Positions 30,585 to 41,979 of a stretch of 64,000 bases of DNA are shown here, in pieces. Made by a program: the position numbers and the translations under genes. The notes below the pieces were generated by a model. The model did not search any database and had not been told where the DNA came from. It worked only from the letters and a program-made list of their open reading frames with translations. Where the stretch lies: positions 1-64,000 of the forward strand of contig JAMYHX010000030.1 of assembly GCA_025529335.1 (NCBI GenBank), given 5' to 3'. The stretch comes from Rhizopus sp. PT2906 (lineage: Eukaryota > Mucoromycota > Mucoromycetes > Mucorales > Rhizopodaceae). Positions within the stretch are counted from its first letter, which is position 1, and each line of letters begins with the position of its first letter.

Positions 30585-32002
30585 ATGTCACACATAAACA
30601 CAAAAAAGCAGGAAGAAAAGAATCTAGAGCAAGTTCATCATGATTAAAAAAAGGCTCCTAATCTAATTTGAAACATTAGGCGAATAAAGAAGTTGTTGCT
30701 TCTTCCAGAAAACAAGAAATGCTTTGATTGTCCAACAAGAGTAAGAAAAGACATGCAATGAAGTAACTATAACTAAATGCATGCTCCAATAGAGTCCTTT
30801 CTTTGTCAATGTGAGTATTCAAACGTTTATCTGTGCTCGATGTTCTGGCTTAGTGTAAGTTTAAGTAAAGCTATAGGGACTTGTGTTTATTGTTTTTATC
30901 TTAGTCGAGAAGTTGGCCATAGAGTTAAATCTATTTCTGCAAGCAAATTTTCTGAGCCTGAAGTGGTTGCACTCGAGCATGGAGGCAATGAAGTTGCTCG
31001 CACGATATGGCTAAGTACTTACAACATGTCTACGCCTGATCCAGAAACAGATGGTGATGTAAGAATGTTTATGAGGCAAAAGTATTATGAACAAAAGTGG
31101 CTGGATAGAAAAAAGGGTGTAGAGCATGCTGAACGAGTAAAGCAGATTATTACCAAAATGTATTCGGATCGAGAGAAGCAGACAGAAAAACCAAAAGAAA
31201 AGCATCAGAGTATGAATGAGAGCATTAGTACTAGTAATAGCAGCAATAGTAGTAGTAGTAGTGGCAGTAATAGCAGTAATAGTAACAATAGACCCAAGAT
31301 GGTTCCAACCGCATCATGGGTAGATGATAATGTACCCATTGCCCTGATTTCAACCGTACAGAGTCAACTGCCAAACCTGACCAGTACTGAACAGATAAAG
31401 AAGTTGACAACTACAAATATAGATCACTTACTACTAAATGATGTAAGCTCAGACTGTCAACACATTAATAGTAACAATACTAATCCCTATTTGTATAGAA
31501 CATGATGCTTTCTCCTAAATCACCTACATTTGCCCATAATGCATCTAAACGACAACAGAATAACGATATATTTAGCGAATTAGCAGATCTTGACCCACCT
31601 ACTTCTCCAAGTAAACCTATTTATTCTGGTGGTATCTTACAACCTCAGTCACCCTCATCACCCAGTACGCCTAGTCTGCCAAGTAATAATAACATATAAT
31701 CAAATGAATGACTAAACTTATATCTTTATATTTATAGATAACAATGGCATAATCAAACCAGCTATGCCTACTACAACAATAAATCATAATAATAACAATA
31801 ATGATCCTTATGCAGCCTTACGTGATTTATCATTTTCACGAAATACAACCAATAATACTAGTCATGGTAAGTGTGAAGAGGAGATACACTGTATATACAT
31901 TAACACCTCTTCATTTTTTATATATCACACACGAAATCAGTAATGAACAATAATAACAGTAATACAATGTTTAGTGATTTAGATCCATTATATAAACGAT
32001 AA
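30585..32002 (+). CDS. AGFG/HRB-type ArfGAP domain protein
   Basis: Seven exons: 30585-30632, 30690-30740, 30793-30854, 30905-31442, 31499-31682, 31738-31866 and 31941-32002 (357 residues). The ArfGAP zinc finger is spread over three exons: KKCFDCPTR, then SPFFVNVSIQTFICARCSGL (Cx2Cx16Cx2C), then REVGHRVKSISASKF. The block HRVKSIS...GGNEVARTIWL and the following region to KYYEQKWLDRKK match AGFG1/HRB rather than classical ArfGAPs. The C-terminal half is Ser/Asn-rich and disordered, with Asn homopolymers coded by AAT/AAC runs, and no clear FG repeats. The first intron has an unusual GTTCAT donor and exon 1 is the least certain part. Likely role: Arf GTPase regulation in vesicle traffic. Confidence 0.8.
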
Positions 32003-32074
32003 TATCTTTTTTTTTTTCTTTCTTTCTTTCTACATACACCAAACACATGCTTCTTTGCTTTTCTTTTTTATAAT

Positions 32075-33436
32075 TTACCATTCAAAATCACCAGTTGCGC
32101 GGTGGAACAAGTAGTCTCTTCCGTTAACCAACATGATACCATCCTTCAATACACACTTCCACTTATTTTTTGTTCTTGTCACTTTATCATATAAACATAA
32201 TATGATATGTTCAATCTCTTCACCACCTTCCCCTTCTTCATTTTCATCATCTGTATCATCCAAGTCTGAATTTATATCGTCATCTCCCTGTAGTGATGGT
32301 TAAGTATTATATTATCTATAGATAGACTACATTACCCTTCCTTCTTCCCCATCATCTTCTCCATCTAACTGCAGAATCTTAACATTGGATTTTTTGGTTT
32401 TTCCTTTGACGTCCTTTATCAACTGCTTCACGTGTTCAGGAAGTGAATCTAATGCAATAGGCTCTCCAGAAAATGAAGTTGCTGAAAAGGTGATTGTATC
32501 CTCTTCTGAGTGTGTTTGACTTGATTGGATTATATCTTCAATATGTTTATCAATTTCCTATAATAATACAATTCCTCGTTTATACACTCATATAAACAAT
32601 AAAGCGGTCCATCTATTTTTTTTTACCTCTGTGGTCAATTCATCACATGCACCATCATTTTGAGGGAGGTTTCGTCTTGCGATACCAGGTAATTGTAATT
32701 CAGGAAGTTGATGGTTTTGTGGGTTTGCATTATTATTATTTAAAGGTGGCTGCATCACATGATACGGACTAGCCAATGTACTTGGATCAGGGATCATTCT
32801 AGGAGGAGGTGGAAGACCAAAGTTTGGCTGTTGTTGTTGCTGCTGCTGCTGTTGCTGTTGTTGTAATCGTGAGTTACTAGCAGCCAAATTAGCTAAACTT
32901 GCGACTGAAGGAGCACTAGTGGCATTTTGATTGTACTATAAAGGTGATTAGAGAAAAATAAAATAAAAAAAGGAGACAAAAACAATCAAAGTCATTGTTG
33001 ACATAGATGTTACATATATTTACATCTTGGTTATGAGGATATTGTAAAATAGGATGGCTATTATTATCTACATTGTCATTTGCATGCACTCCGTTTGATG
33101 AGGGTGGTGGCATATCTGAATGCTCGTCATCATAGAAAGGTTCATCCCTAATAAAGCCAAAATTGGCAACTCGCGATCTAGCCACTTTTGATTCCCAAGA
33201 CTTTATCGCAGTTAGTATCAAGTTTATAGAGTAATTCTGATATCTTACTCTTTGTAATTCTTGTAATACAGATTCGTCAATACCCATGTCTTCGAAATCA
33301 CCTCTAACTTGGTTAATAACCTCATCAATAACATAGCGGTACACGTTTGCCTGTTTTTATAAACAGAAGCGTAAATATATAAAAGCCATAAATAAATAAT
33401 AGTTTCCAGTTTCATTACCACAATAGCGTTAGACAT
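32075..33436 (-). CDS. TOA1: Transcription initiation factor IIA large subunit
   Basis: General transcription factor that stabilises TBP on promoter DNA. Six exons: 33436-33419, 33350-33249, 33200-33024, 32935-32627, 32557-32336 and 32287-32075 (346 residues). The N-terminal four-helix-bundle part is NVYRYVIDEVINQVRGDFED, then SVLQELQRSWESKV. A long non-conserved linker follows with polyglutamine (12 Q), Pro and Asn runs. An acidic region comes next, and the C-terminal beta-barrel part is IILCLYDKVTRTKNKWKCVL then KDGIMLVNGRDYLFHRATGD. Helical and barrel halves are the two conserved ends of the TFIIA alpha/beta precursor, so the call is firm. The end is convergent with the ArfGAP gene, 72 bp away. 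Confidence 0.95.
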
Positions 33437-34871
33437 GATTACGTTTGAGATTAAATGTCAAAAAAAATAAACTTGAATTTATTTGGAGTTTCTTTGTTTT
33501 CCTTTAAAGGACAAATGGTTAATAACAAGAAATAAAAAAAAATAAAATAAAAAAAAAAGAGTATAAGGAAAAAGGTAAACGGAGTGCATTTTTTAACTTA
33601 CAGTTAGAAAAAAAGAGTAAAGAAAAGAGAAAAAATGCCTTTTATACAAAAAATGAGAAAAAAAAAAACTACGGCTATTTATACTAAAATTTAAGATACC
33701 GACACATTTTTTGGTCCTATAAAAAGACGTCGGTCATTCAATTACGATCGTCATCTCTTTTTTTCCATCTTTTCTTCATAAAGTATTTATAATTTATAAG
33801 CCTTACTTGCCCATCTTCGTTTCTTTCATCTATAAAATAAACCTCATAATAACTATATTAAAGAATTAAAAAAAGATGACGATAGTTTGTATATGTATAT
33901 TTGTCTGAACATTTTCAAAAAATAAGTAGCAATTAGGCGTTAACAAAGACTAGTAGAAGTAGCTGTGCATTTTTTAACAATGATTCAAACAAGATTGTTC
34001 TTTACACAACAAGAAAGTATATTATACTACAGAACACACTCTATTAAGCTGAAGTATTATTTGCTCTTTGCTTATATTGTCTTGTTATCTTTTGTTTAAA
34101 AAAAGTTGACTGAAGAAACTTTGTGAGAACATCTGCTTGTAGATTTCTACAAAAATTACGAACTGAACCGAGATGACTGACAAAGGAACAGTTAAATTTC
34201 TAGAAGGCTCACTGCTTGTATGTATATATAGTGCAAGAGCTGAGATAGATGACCCTTGAGACAAATAAACTGAACAGATATATTGCAGAACAACTTATTC
34301 CTTTTTAAAGAATGCTCAACAGTTTATAAAATGAAATGAAAATAAACTTTCAAAACGAATTTTTAAATGTCTATTGAAAAAATCATGTTGGAAGACCATA
34401 GTAAACAGTTAAAAACCAAGATATCACAAAAGCACGATTCATTGAGTTCATCTAGTGCCTTTGGGCAAAAGCTGGCATCATCAGCATCACTTTGTATCTG
34501 AGAGGAAAGTCCATCAAGCCATTCAACCATAAGTCCAAATTTGACCAGGAAACGACAGGTTGAAGCCAGAGGGGCGCAACAGGGATTTTGCTCATTGCTT
34601 TCAATAAAAAAAGATTATTCAAGAGGCGCAAAAGATATAGCCTCTTCACTTATTGAGACAGCTGGATATATTGAGATGCCTCTTTGGCCATAAGCAGTTT
34701 ATTTAATCCAGCAAGCCTCGTTACTCTGAGAGGGTAAATATCAAAATTCCCTTCAGAGTTCTCTGATTATCTCTTTCTTTTACTATAATGCAATTGCAAA
34801 GTGAGTATTCATGAGTGTCGAACTACAGGAACATTTATTAACAAAGCTTAAAATTTTTAAAGTTTATTGCT
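33437..34871. other. Gene-free region between TOA1 and the complex I subunit gene
   Basis: 1.4 kb. An AT-rich zone with A-runs (33530-33680) is followed by non-coding sequence. About 34440-34700 is slightly more GC-rich and has an open minus-strand frame (34452-34649), but I recognise no domain; it may be a decayed repeat. Confidence 0.5.
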
Positions 34872-35540
34872 TTAATCTTGTCTAATCTTGAGGTCAGATA
34901 AATCAACCTGGTTACCAGCGGTAAGTCCACGAGGGCTGGCGCGTTCAAAAGATCTATTAGATAGGATGAGTATATACTGTCATTTTTATGGTTTGTTTCT
35001 ATCTTACTCAGGATATCTCATACGATAGATAGGAGGACGTTGTGCGTCTTGATAAAATAATCTATAAAAAGTGTAAGCACTAGCTTAGTGCGTTCTTGTC
35101 TATATTTACTTGTATTCAGCAACAGCTTCAGCTGCAGCTAATTTAGCAGCATTAAGGTTGTCTTTTTCTTCAGAGCTGGTCATGTGATATTCAATCCACT
35201 TTGTAAAGGGGTGCTTTTCCTATGTTTTTGCTTTAATATCTTTTTCTACTGCAATTATATTGTTTTCAGCTGCCTTACATCGCCAGATTGAGTCACATGC
35301 TGATCAATTCTATACCATGCAGCAAGACCAACAACAGCAATCAAGGTGTTTCTCCAGGCATTCGTTCCAAAAGCTATTTTATTCAGTACTTTTGTAATGT
35401 TCTATTGCTAATGTTCTATACTCACATTCTTGAGAGAATTTCTCAGTTGATTGTTTTGTCTCTGAAGCAAATGAGCGAGAGAATTGACGAATGGGTGATT
35501 GCTTCAAGAGTTGACTTTTGCAAATGAAACGTGATGCCAT
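34872..35540 (-). CDS. Probable NADH:ubiquinone oxidoreductase 17.8 kDa-type accessory subunit
   Basis: Five exons: 35540-35426, 35373-35279, 35219-35110, 35061-35008 and 34953-34872 (151 residues, about 17 kDa). A basic presequence (MASRFICKSQLLKQSPIRQF) is followed by one hydrophobic segment (AWRNTLIAVVGLAAWYRI), then a soluble part (KHPFTKWIEYHMTSSEEKDN) and a C-terminal block RMRYPESFERASPRGLTAGN ending VDLSDLKIRQD. A single inner-membrane span with the 'YPExFxxxSPxxxxxG' ending is what I recall of the fungal 17.8 kDa complex I subunit; this is memory of the family pattern and is not checked. Otherwise it is a small mitochondrial inner-membrane protein. Confidence 0.6.
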
Positions 35541-35698
35541 AATGTAAGAAAAAGACTACTTTTTGAAGGAAAAAAAATCAACCCCCATGAAAATAAACAA
35601 GGTGACGTAGAAAGTTTCCTTTTTTGGATAAAATAGTGTGTACATAGTGTGTTCAAGAACAGCTTTTTTTTTCCTTTTCTTTTTATTCCTTAAACATA
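35541..35698. promoter_or_regulatory. Short divergent promoter complex I subunit / NF-YB
   Basis: 158 bp between start codons, T-rich on the plus strand near the NF-YB start. In yeast the HAP complex, which includes the NF-YB homologue, activates respiratory genes, so the pairing is suggestive, but no CCAAT box is clear. Confidence 0.45.
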
Positions 35699-36302
35699 AT
35701 GTCAGCACATTCTGGAGACGAACTTGAAATTGATATTAAAGAGCAAGACAGATTCTTGCCTATTGCAAAGTAACATATCTTGTGCTCTTTCTCGTATCAA
35801 TAGCTTGGCTAACGCTGCTTATAGTGTTGCACGTATTATGAAAAAAGCACTACCAGAGAATGCAAAGATTGCAAAGGAAGCCAAAGAATGTGTACAGGAA
35901 TGTGTTTCAGAATTTATATCATTTATCACAAGTGAAGGCAAGTAAAAGTCTACAAGTTAATAATATTATATTAACGCGTATCTACTTGTAGCGAGTGATC
36001 GATGTCAACAGGAAAAGAGAAAAACCATTAATGGAGAAGACATTTTATGGGCAATGCAATCACTTGGCTTTGAAAACTATACAGAAGCATTAAAAATTTA
36101 CCTTGCAAAATACAGAGAAGTATGTAGTTAGTTTGAGTGTTAAATTGCTTACGTTTGGTATTAGACGACAAAGATTGATAGAACAAGCATGAAAGATAAA
36201 GATGAGCATGAGCATCAACAACAACAGCAACAACCATTATATGATCAACAACAGCAACAACAGCAACAACAGCTTGCAAATTACTATAACAGAACAATAT
36301 AA
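35699..36302 (+). CDS. HAP3: CCAAT-binding factor NF-YB / HAP3 subunit
   Basis: Histone-fold subunit of the trimeric CCAAT-binding complex. Four exons: 35699-35769, 35825-35937, 35992-36119 and 36165-36302 (149 residues). The core is nearly textbook: EQDRFLPIANVARIMKKALP, AKIAKEAKECVQECVSEFIS, FITSEASDRCQQEKRKTING, then EDILWAMQSLGFENYTEALK and IYLAKYRE. The C-terminus is His/Gln-rich with polyglutamine. Intron 2 (35938-35991) must start with GC (GAAG|GCAAGT) and end TTGTAG: the only nearby GT donor puts a stop right after the junction, whereas GC-AG restores SEASD exactly. Intron 1 has a GCTAAC branch site. Transcription is divergent from the complex I subunit gene. Confidence 0.96.
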
Positions 36303-36434
36303 TTTGCAATTAAATAAAAATGAGGCTTTATTTACAAAGGAATGTATGTGTGTGTATTAGCATATTAACAATTTTTCATCTCGGATTTGATATACCTATT
36401 ATGTAACTATGTAATGTTACTATGGCTATTACTT

Positions 36435-37289
36435 TTATATGAATCGTAAATCACTTACGGGCAAACAGTAATCTTTATCATTATAGTTTTTGAAGCTCCA
36501 GGCTGAATCTGTGTTACCCAATTTCTAAATTTAAACAAATTAAGTTAGAGTTATTTACAACAGAGAAGATGGGGAAGAGTGTGCTACCTTTCTAGCTACA
36601 ATCACGAGTGTCCAAATGATAAATAATCCGATGATTCCATAGATTCGATTACTTTCAGGGTTTAATTTCTCCTCAGGAGTATAAATAGGAGTATCTTGGT
36701 AAAATTCATTAGAAGAGTGAGGCTCAACACGTTGCCATGGTATTGCTGTAGTTCCTGGTCTTTCTTGTTTTGACGGCAATTCGGATAAATCGTTATTGGT
36801 GTGATCATCCTGATGATCAACAATGGTATTTGAGTTATCTTGTTCTTCTTCAACGTCATCCTGTTCGTTTATTATATTTACTTTCTGCTTATCCTCAGTA
36901 CGTGGGAAATTATCAAAGTACTCGACCGTTTCTGCATTTTGGAATACAAAGAACTCTTCTTCGTCTTCTTCATTCTCTAGTTCGTCCCTGTCATCCTCCT
37001 CGTCATCATCTTCATCTTCTTCTTCGTCTAATTCATCATTTTCTTCTTCTTCTTCATGGTTGTCTTCATTGCTTGTTTTTGCGTTTATTTCGCTTAAACT
37101 GCTATCATCATCTACATATTCTTCACCCTCAGTGACGTCTTGCATGCTTTTAAATTCTATATCATCATCGTCAACTTCGGGATGTCGACGTTCATCTACT
37201 TGTCTGAATAATGATGTGTCATCTTCCTCAACACATCGTATTAATTGGATTGATATTATAAATAGTAAAGCATATATCCAATACTTCAT
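36435..37289 (-). CDS. Acidic single-pass secretory-pathway membrane protein, uncharacterised
   Basis: Two exons, 37289-36588 and 36524-36435 (263 residues); an alternative start 21 nt upstream at 37310 is possible. Not recognised. A signal peptide or anchor (MKYWIYALLFIISIQLIRC) is followed by about 190 residues dominated by Asp/Glu, including almost unbroken acidic runs near residues 70-110. Then come PSKQERPGTTAIPWQRVEPH and a membrane span (IYGIIGLFIIWTLVIVARK), and a short C-terminal tail. The layout suggests a type I protein of the ER/Golgi lumen whose acidic domain might bind calcium or basic partners; this is inference. A GTAAGT inside the last exon (about 36457) could be a further donor, so the C-terminus is uncertain. 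Confidence 0.6.
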
Positions 37290-38933
37290 AATAATAATAA
37301 ATAGGTACAATAAACAAAAGAAAATGCAATGAAACTTTTTTCTGTAGCACGCATTAAATAAAGAGGTCGTGTTCGGGGTTTGAATACCTCTTCCATGGAT
37401 GCAATATTTCCCTTGGTTTATAAATATAAATCACAATAGTCTGTTTCACCTTTCCAGTGATTCAAGGCAAACTGTGGCGGTGTCGATACACATTATATAG
37501 CGCCAGTTACCAGCTTTTTTAATATGAGAATTATTCACTTACAGCTTTGGTTTGTTTATAAAGCAGCTTTTACAATTTTTTTTTTTTTGATTTCGCTCAC
37601 TATATAAACTTCACAGTTAAACTTGTCTTGTGAAAGGATTGGAGCTTCAGAGCAAGCACTTAGCAATTACTGCTATTTTCTTATGTAACAATGATTTGTG
37701 GCGTGAGTCTATCGCCATCTTCCTGTGTCAGGTGAATTTCTTTCTCGATAAATGCTCCTGCTATGCACTGCTGACTTTAGTATTTAATGCTGCGCTCATG
37801 ACAGCATGGTAATGTCAATTGTATGGACATAGATACTTTTTTATAGTCTTAGCAAAGTTGAAATGTGTATGCCACGATCTTATCACAACCAAGATTGTTA
37901 ATTCCAAGAATCGTAAGGTATACGTTTGACTATACTCATGACTTTATCTTGAGATAAATCAATCACATAATGTCACCCTGTAAGATTCAGAATCCTTATT
38001 CTACATGATCGCAACATAAATGAACCTCCTGTCACTAATAAAATATTACTATTATTACCTTTTCTTCTCCACAGCTATCCCTTTATTTATACTCAGCATG
38101 TATAAATCAAGTTAAATTACATTGTTATTCCAGTCTGTTTTCTATTTAATTTAAAGCACCATTAAAGTGTTGTAATGGCTACTATTTTCCATACTATTGT
38201 AACCATAGCAATAAGCAAGTTGTACTATATGTAATCAGATATGTGTTTCATTAAAGGATAGTAATCTTCAAAGTGACTTTAGGTATACAAAACAGCAAGC
38301 TTTTTGCTATTCTAAATTTAACCTAATTAATATCCCTTAATTAACTTTGGTGTCACTTACATTTTCAAGACATTCTTGTATTCCAACCAATCTTACTATT
38401 TAAAAATACTGGCGAAATTCAAAAGCAAGACCTCTTTTGGTTCTATTGGTAAATCGGCACCCACTACTTAGCCTATTAGGATAAACTATACTGATGGAGT
38501 GGATAATTTAGGGTACATCCCTTGGCTTGCATTCTTTTGTAATCATTAAATCACTATAGTTTGCAAATGTTTTCCTTAGTAACCTTTATATTATTCTGCA
38601 AGTAGAACTGTGGTATACAAGTTCAAGTACCTATAAACGCGTTATTGCTATTATCTATTTTGTATATCTATTAGCCATATCAGACACATGTCTCGATCAA
38701 ATGTTTATGAACATAAGATGTTTGTTTCTTTTATAAAGTGGCGCATTTATTTTCGCCTTGGACAATGGTAGATTTTATTGATATCACATGCTCCAAACAT
38801 ATACCATATGAAGAGATAACGTCAAGGAAAATGGTAACTAGAAAGAAATGATGTTTCTTTAAATATAAATGCCATAGCCACATGATTTATATAGAGTATT
38901 GGCCGCATGAAGTGATGGATTGTTTATTTGTTA
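37290..38933. other. Gene-free region upstream of the acidic membrane protein gene
   Basis: 1.6 kb of AT-rich sequence between divergently placed features. The plus-strand frame at 37630-37812 has no motif. I see no repeat or RNA gene here. Confidence 0.55.
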
Positions 38934-40362
38934 TTATACATCTCTTTCTCCTTGTTCATAAACGGCTTTGACGGTTGGGAATCGAAGGGATATCGTGCCA
39001 TTCCTATTGAAACTTTCAGAAAAATATCTAACTGTAATGGGTTTGCCAATGATTAAACTTGGATCATTAGCATAAGCAATCCTTTCATTCATTGAGAATC
39101 CAGAGCCGACGCTGACAGTATGACCTTTATGTTCAATATTGACGCTTTTTAAAACAAGCTTGTCTTCTCCTGTGTCTGGCATTCTCTGGTAACTAGTCTC
39201 TATGCTCTTCACAACATACTCTGAATCTTCCCATTCTTTAATTTTTAATAAATTATTACTACAGTTGACATGAGTAAGCGTCAGGACGAATGAACTATAC
39301 TATTGCTTACGTTCGTTTTCCTTCGTAAGCTACATCTCTCCTTAGAATCAGTCCCTCCCAGCCATTTTTAGCAGCTTCCTCTTTTATCTGATTGAGCTGA
39401 TCTTCGCTTGATAGCTTTACTTGCTGAACCATTCTTAAATGTTCCAGCGGTGAATTTCCCAAGAATGCTTTCAAACGCTCCTGTCGACAGGAGAATGGTA
39501 TCTCACCAAATCCATTGATAAAGGCGTCCATAGGGATAAAATCAAATATTTGGTAGATTGGCACTTCCATTTCTTCATTTAATCTTCGTATTTGACTTAG
39601 TGCCGCACTGAATACCTCATTTTTCCCACTTTCATTATACACACAAATCTCTCCATCTAATACAAAATCTTCTTTCAATTTTGTTTCCTTTAGCCGCTTC
39701 TGAATATCTTGGCCGACTTTCTGTAAAGAACTGAACGGCCGCCCAGTACGAGACATAAACTGAATGTCATAGTCGTCTTTAGAACGAACCAAAGTAATGC
39801 ACCTTATACCATCCAGCTTTTGAGAAGCATACCAAGATGGTGTGGATGTAAAATCCAATTTTTTCTTTCCTAAAGTATGAGCAAGGGCCACTTGGACCAG
39901 AGTCATACGTTTATCATTTGTGCCTGATAACAGATGTCGTATCGTCTTTGTTGATACACCCATCTTTAAGTTACGATCAAGGACCCTCCAAAATATACTC
40001 TTTTGAGCTTCTGTTTTACAATAAGTTGCATAAAAAGCAGCAACAGCTTCTAGAGCCTCTTTCCCAGTTATAGTTCGAGAAGAAAGAGCATCCAGTAACT
40101 GATCCAGGTTGTTGTATCGGCTACCATGGTTTAAATGAGGCATTTTTTGGATATATGACTGAACAGTCTTTGAAGAAAGGAAATGTCGTAGATGAGGATC
40201 ATAGATTCGCTTTAAAGTAGAATGACACGATTGACTCTCAGCTAACAAGCTGCGTTTCTGAATGGTACTTGACATATTATTGACAGATTGAACAATTTGA
40301 TAGAGATTTTCCAACTGTTCTGTAGCATGAGGTTGTAGGCTAGAAAAGAATCGCTTAAACAT
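38934..40362 (-). CDS. ATP-dependent DNA ligase, phage-like, probable mitochondrial
   Basis: Two exons, 40362-39311 and 39258-38934 (458 residues from MFKRFFSSLQPHATEQ). Nucleotidyltransferase motifs are in order: motif I as SQKLDGIR, with the adenylated Lys near residue 182; motif III-like FVLDGEICVY; motif IV EGLILRR; motif V LLKIKEWEDSEYVV, which is restored only with acceptor CAACTGTAG at 39259. An OB fold follows, ending ISLRFPTVKAVYEQGERD. The helical N-terminal part (ALSSRTITGKEALEAVAAFY, LDRNLKMGVSTKTIRHLL) and the overall length resemble T4-type phage ligases rather than eukaryotic LIG1, LIG3 or LIG4, which are much larger. The first 12 residues look like an import signal. The frame is open upstream to 40476, overlapping the methyltransferase, but MFKRF is the best start. 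Confidence 0.85.
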
Positions 40363-40411
40363 ACAGTGTAAAAAGCAAAGAGAGCATTTCCTATTTAATG
40401 AAATGGGTGCT

Positions 40412-41235
40412 CTAAGCCACATTTGTGCATGGTTTATTTTTTGACATGGTGTAAAAGAAGTAATGAAAAGCATCACCCATTGTTTTGATGTCTATTGTCC
40501 AGCAATCTCTTTGCAAGTGTCGTTTACGGAAATGAGGTTGACCAAAGGTGATGTATAGAAAGATTCCTCCTACTTTCAAAACACGTTCAACTTCGTCGAC
40601 CTCTCCCTTGACATCTTTAATCAGCTCTTCTGAAGGATCCCAAACGTCGCCTCGATCACACATTAAAGCATCCATCGTGCCTTTATCAATTACGGCATCA
40701 AATGATTCATTTTCAAATTTTAAATCTCGAATATCCATCTCTAACCCTAATAATTATAAACAAGTGTTCTACTTTGATCATTATGTAATGTTTGCTTACA
40801 CTCCATTTCTGGTTTATCAGCACATCGTGCCTTCATATTTTCAATTACAGTTTTAGAGTAGTCTATGTTGGTAATATGCTTGTATCCATCTACATACATA
40901 TCTTCTCCTAAAGCTTTATAGAATATATATATATTAGCGTGTGTAAACCTTTAGAGTTTTTTTACTTCTTACTAGAGTTTCCACATCCAAGCATTAATAT
41001 CTTGGAACCTTTATTAGGGATTGCCTCATTTATAAAAGGCTTTAAATCAGCATATGTCTTGAACCAGTCAAAGGTTGTGCTGACGTCTTCCCTTATTGTT
41101 TAAAGGTGAGCTTTCTTTCAATTTTTTCCTTTTCTTATCATCATCTTACTGTTGATATCGTTGCTCCCAATACTCTTGTGTTTTATATGCTGTAGGGTCA
41201 TCAGGAAGTACATTCAAAGAAGTGGAAGCAACCAT
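40412..41235 (-). CDS. SAM-dependent protein methyltransferase (EEF1AKMT4/METTL13-like)
   Basis: Class I methyltransferase, four exons: 41235-41150, 41091-40973, 40913-40800 and 40746-40412 (217 residues). It opens with YKTQEYWEQRYQQED then FDWFKTYADLKPF. SAM-binding motif I is ILMLGCGNSTLGEDMY, followed by acidic ITNIDYSKTVIENMK and MDIRDLKFENESFDAVIDKG. The TMDAL motif and the closing block YITFGQPHFRKRHL, then DAFHYFFYTMSK, identify the EEF1AKMT4 / METTL13 N-terminal group, which methylates lysines or the N-terminus of elongation factor eEF1A. The exact substrate here is not proven. Its stop codon is 49 bp upstream of the ligase start on the same strand. Confidence 0.8.
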
Positions 41236-41847
41236 ATTTATTTTGCTTAAAGATTAATTGAAAGAAAATGAAAATTTATTTCCTTCAATTAAAAGCTTTC
41301 AAAAAAATTGAATGGCCGCCAATGTATGATGCATAGCAAGCATATCATGAGAATGAGTTACACTTTTCTGATGATCTTTCTAAGCCATCAACGATAATAT
41401 ACTGTATTCTAATGTATAATGATCAAGGCTTCTTTTATTAGATTAAACTTAATGAGCGTATTAGTTATCCTATTTTAATACATAGATTAAATAGATAGAC
41501 TACTCCTTCACACTTGATGAGCAGAATCTCAAATGACCCAAGGTTCTTCTTTTTTCTGTAATATGTAAATATGATTTTATTACATCTTGTTTACCTTGAT
41601 AATATTTTTAAATGAATAAATCAAATGTCAGGCTGTTAAATTGATTTTATTATTATGTCAATCTAGCATAATTATTAGAGCAACAAAAGTTAATTTTGAA
41701 TATAGACCTGCTTTAGTGTCTATTAAGTCTATTTTTTTTTTTTACTCTTAATATATGCGCTTTACTTATTATGCTTATTTTACTTTTCTGTGCTTTCTAC
41801 TCTCTTATCATCTTTAATATTTTAGCTGTACTAACATCTTTATTTCA

Positions 41848-41979
41848 TTAATACCTCTCAATCAAGATATGCGCGTATCCATGGTATAAAGTCATTAATT
41901 GAGGTATGTTGCGTACCTTAGCAACCCATCCTGTTTCGAGCGCCATTTGAAATAGTTTATGCAGACTTGGAAGATCCAT
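41848..41979 (-). CDS. Tentative small open reading frame (43 codons)
   Basis: ATG at 41979 to TAA at 41848. The product begins MDLPSLHKLFQMALETGWVA and continues KVRNIPQLMTLYHGYAHILI. It is soluble, with mixed composition unlike translated AT-rich noise, and the DNA is more GC-balanced than its flanks. An internal GTACGC donor could truncate it into a first exon. No family is recognised. It could be a microprotein, a lone exon or a transposon relic. Confidence 0.25.
   Translation of the reverse strand: MDLPSLHKLFQMALETGWVAKVRNIPQLMTLYHGYAHILIERY

Noticed and set aside
34440..34700. Possible retroelement or transposase fragment
   Set aside because: The composition shift and open frame are real, but I could not match any known motif.
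36823..37332. Plus-strand Ser-rich 169-codon frame
   Set aside because: Antisense shadow of the Asp/Glu-rich stretch of the acidic membrane protein.
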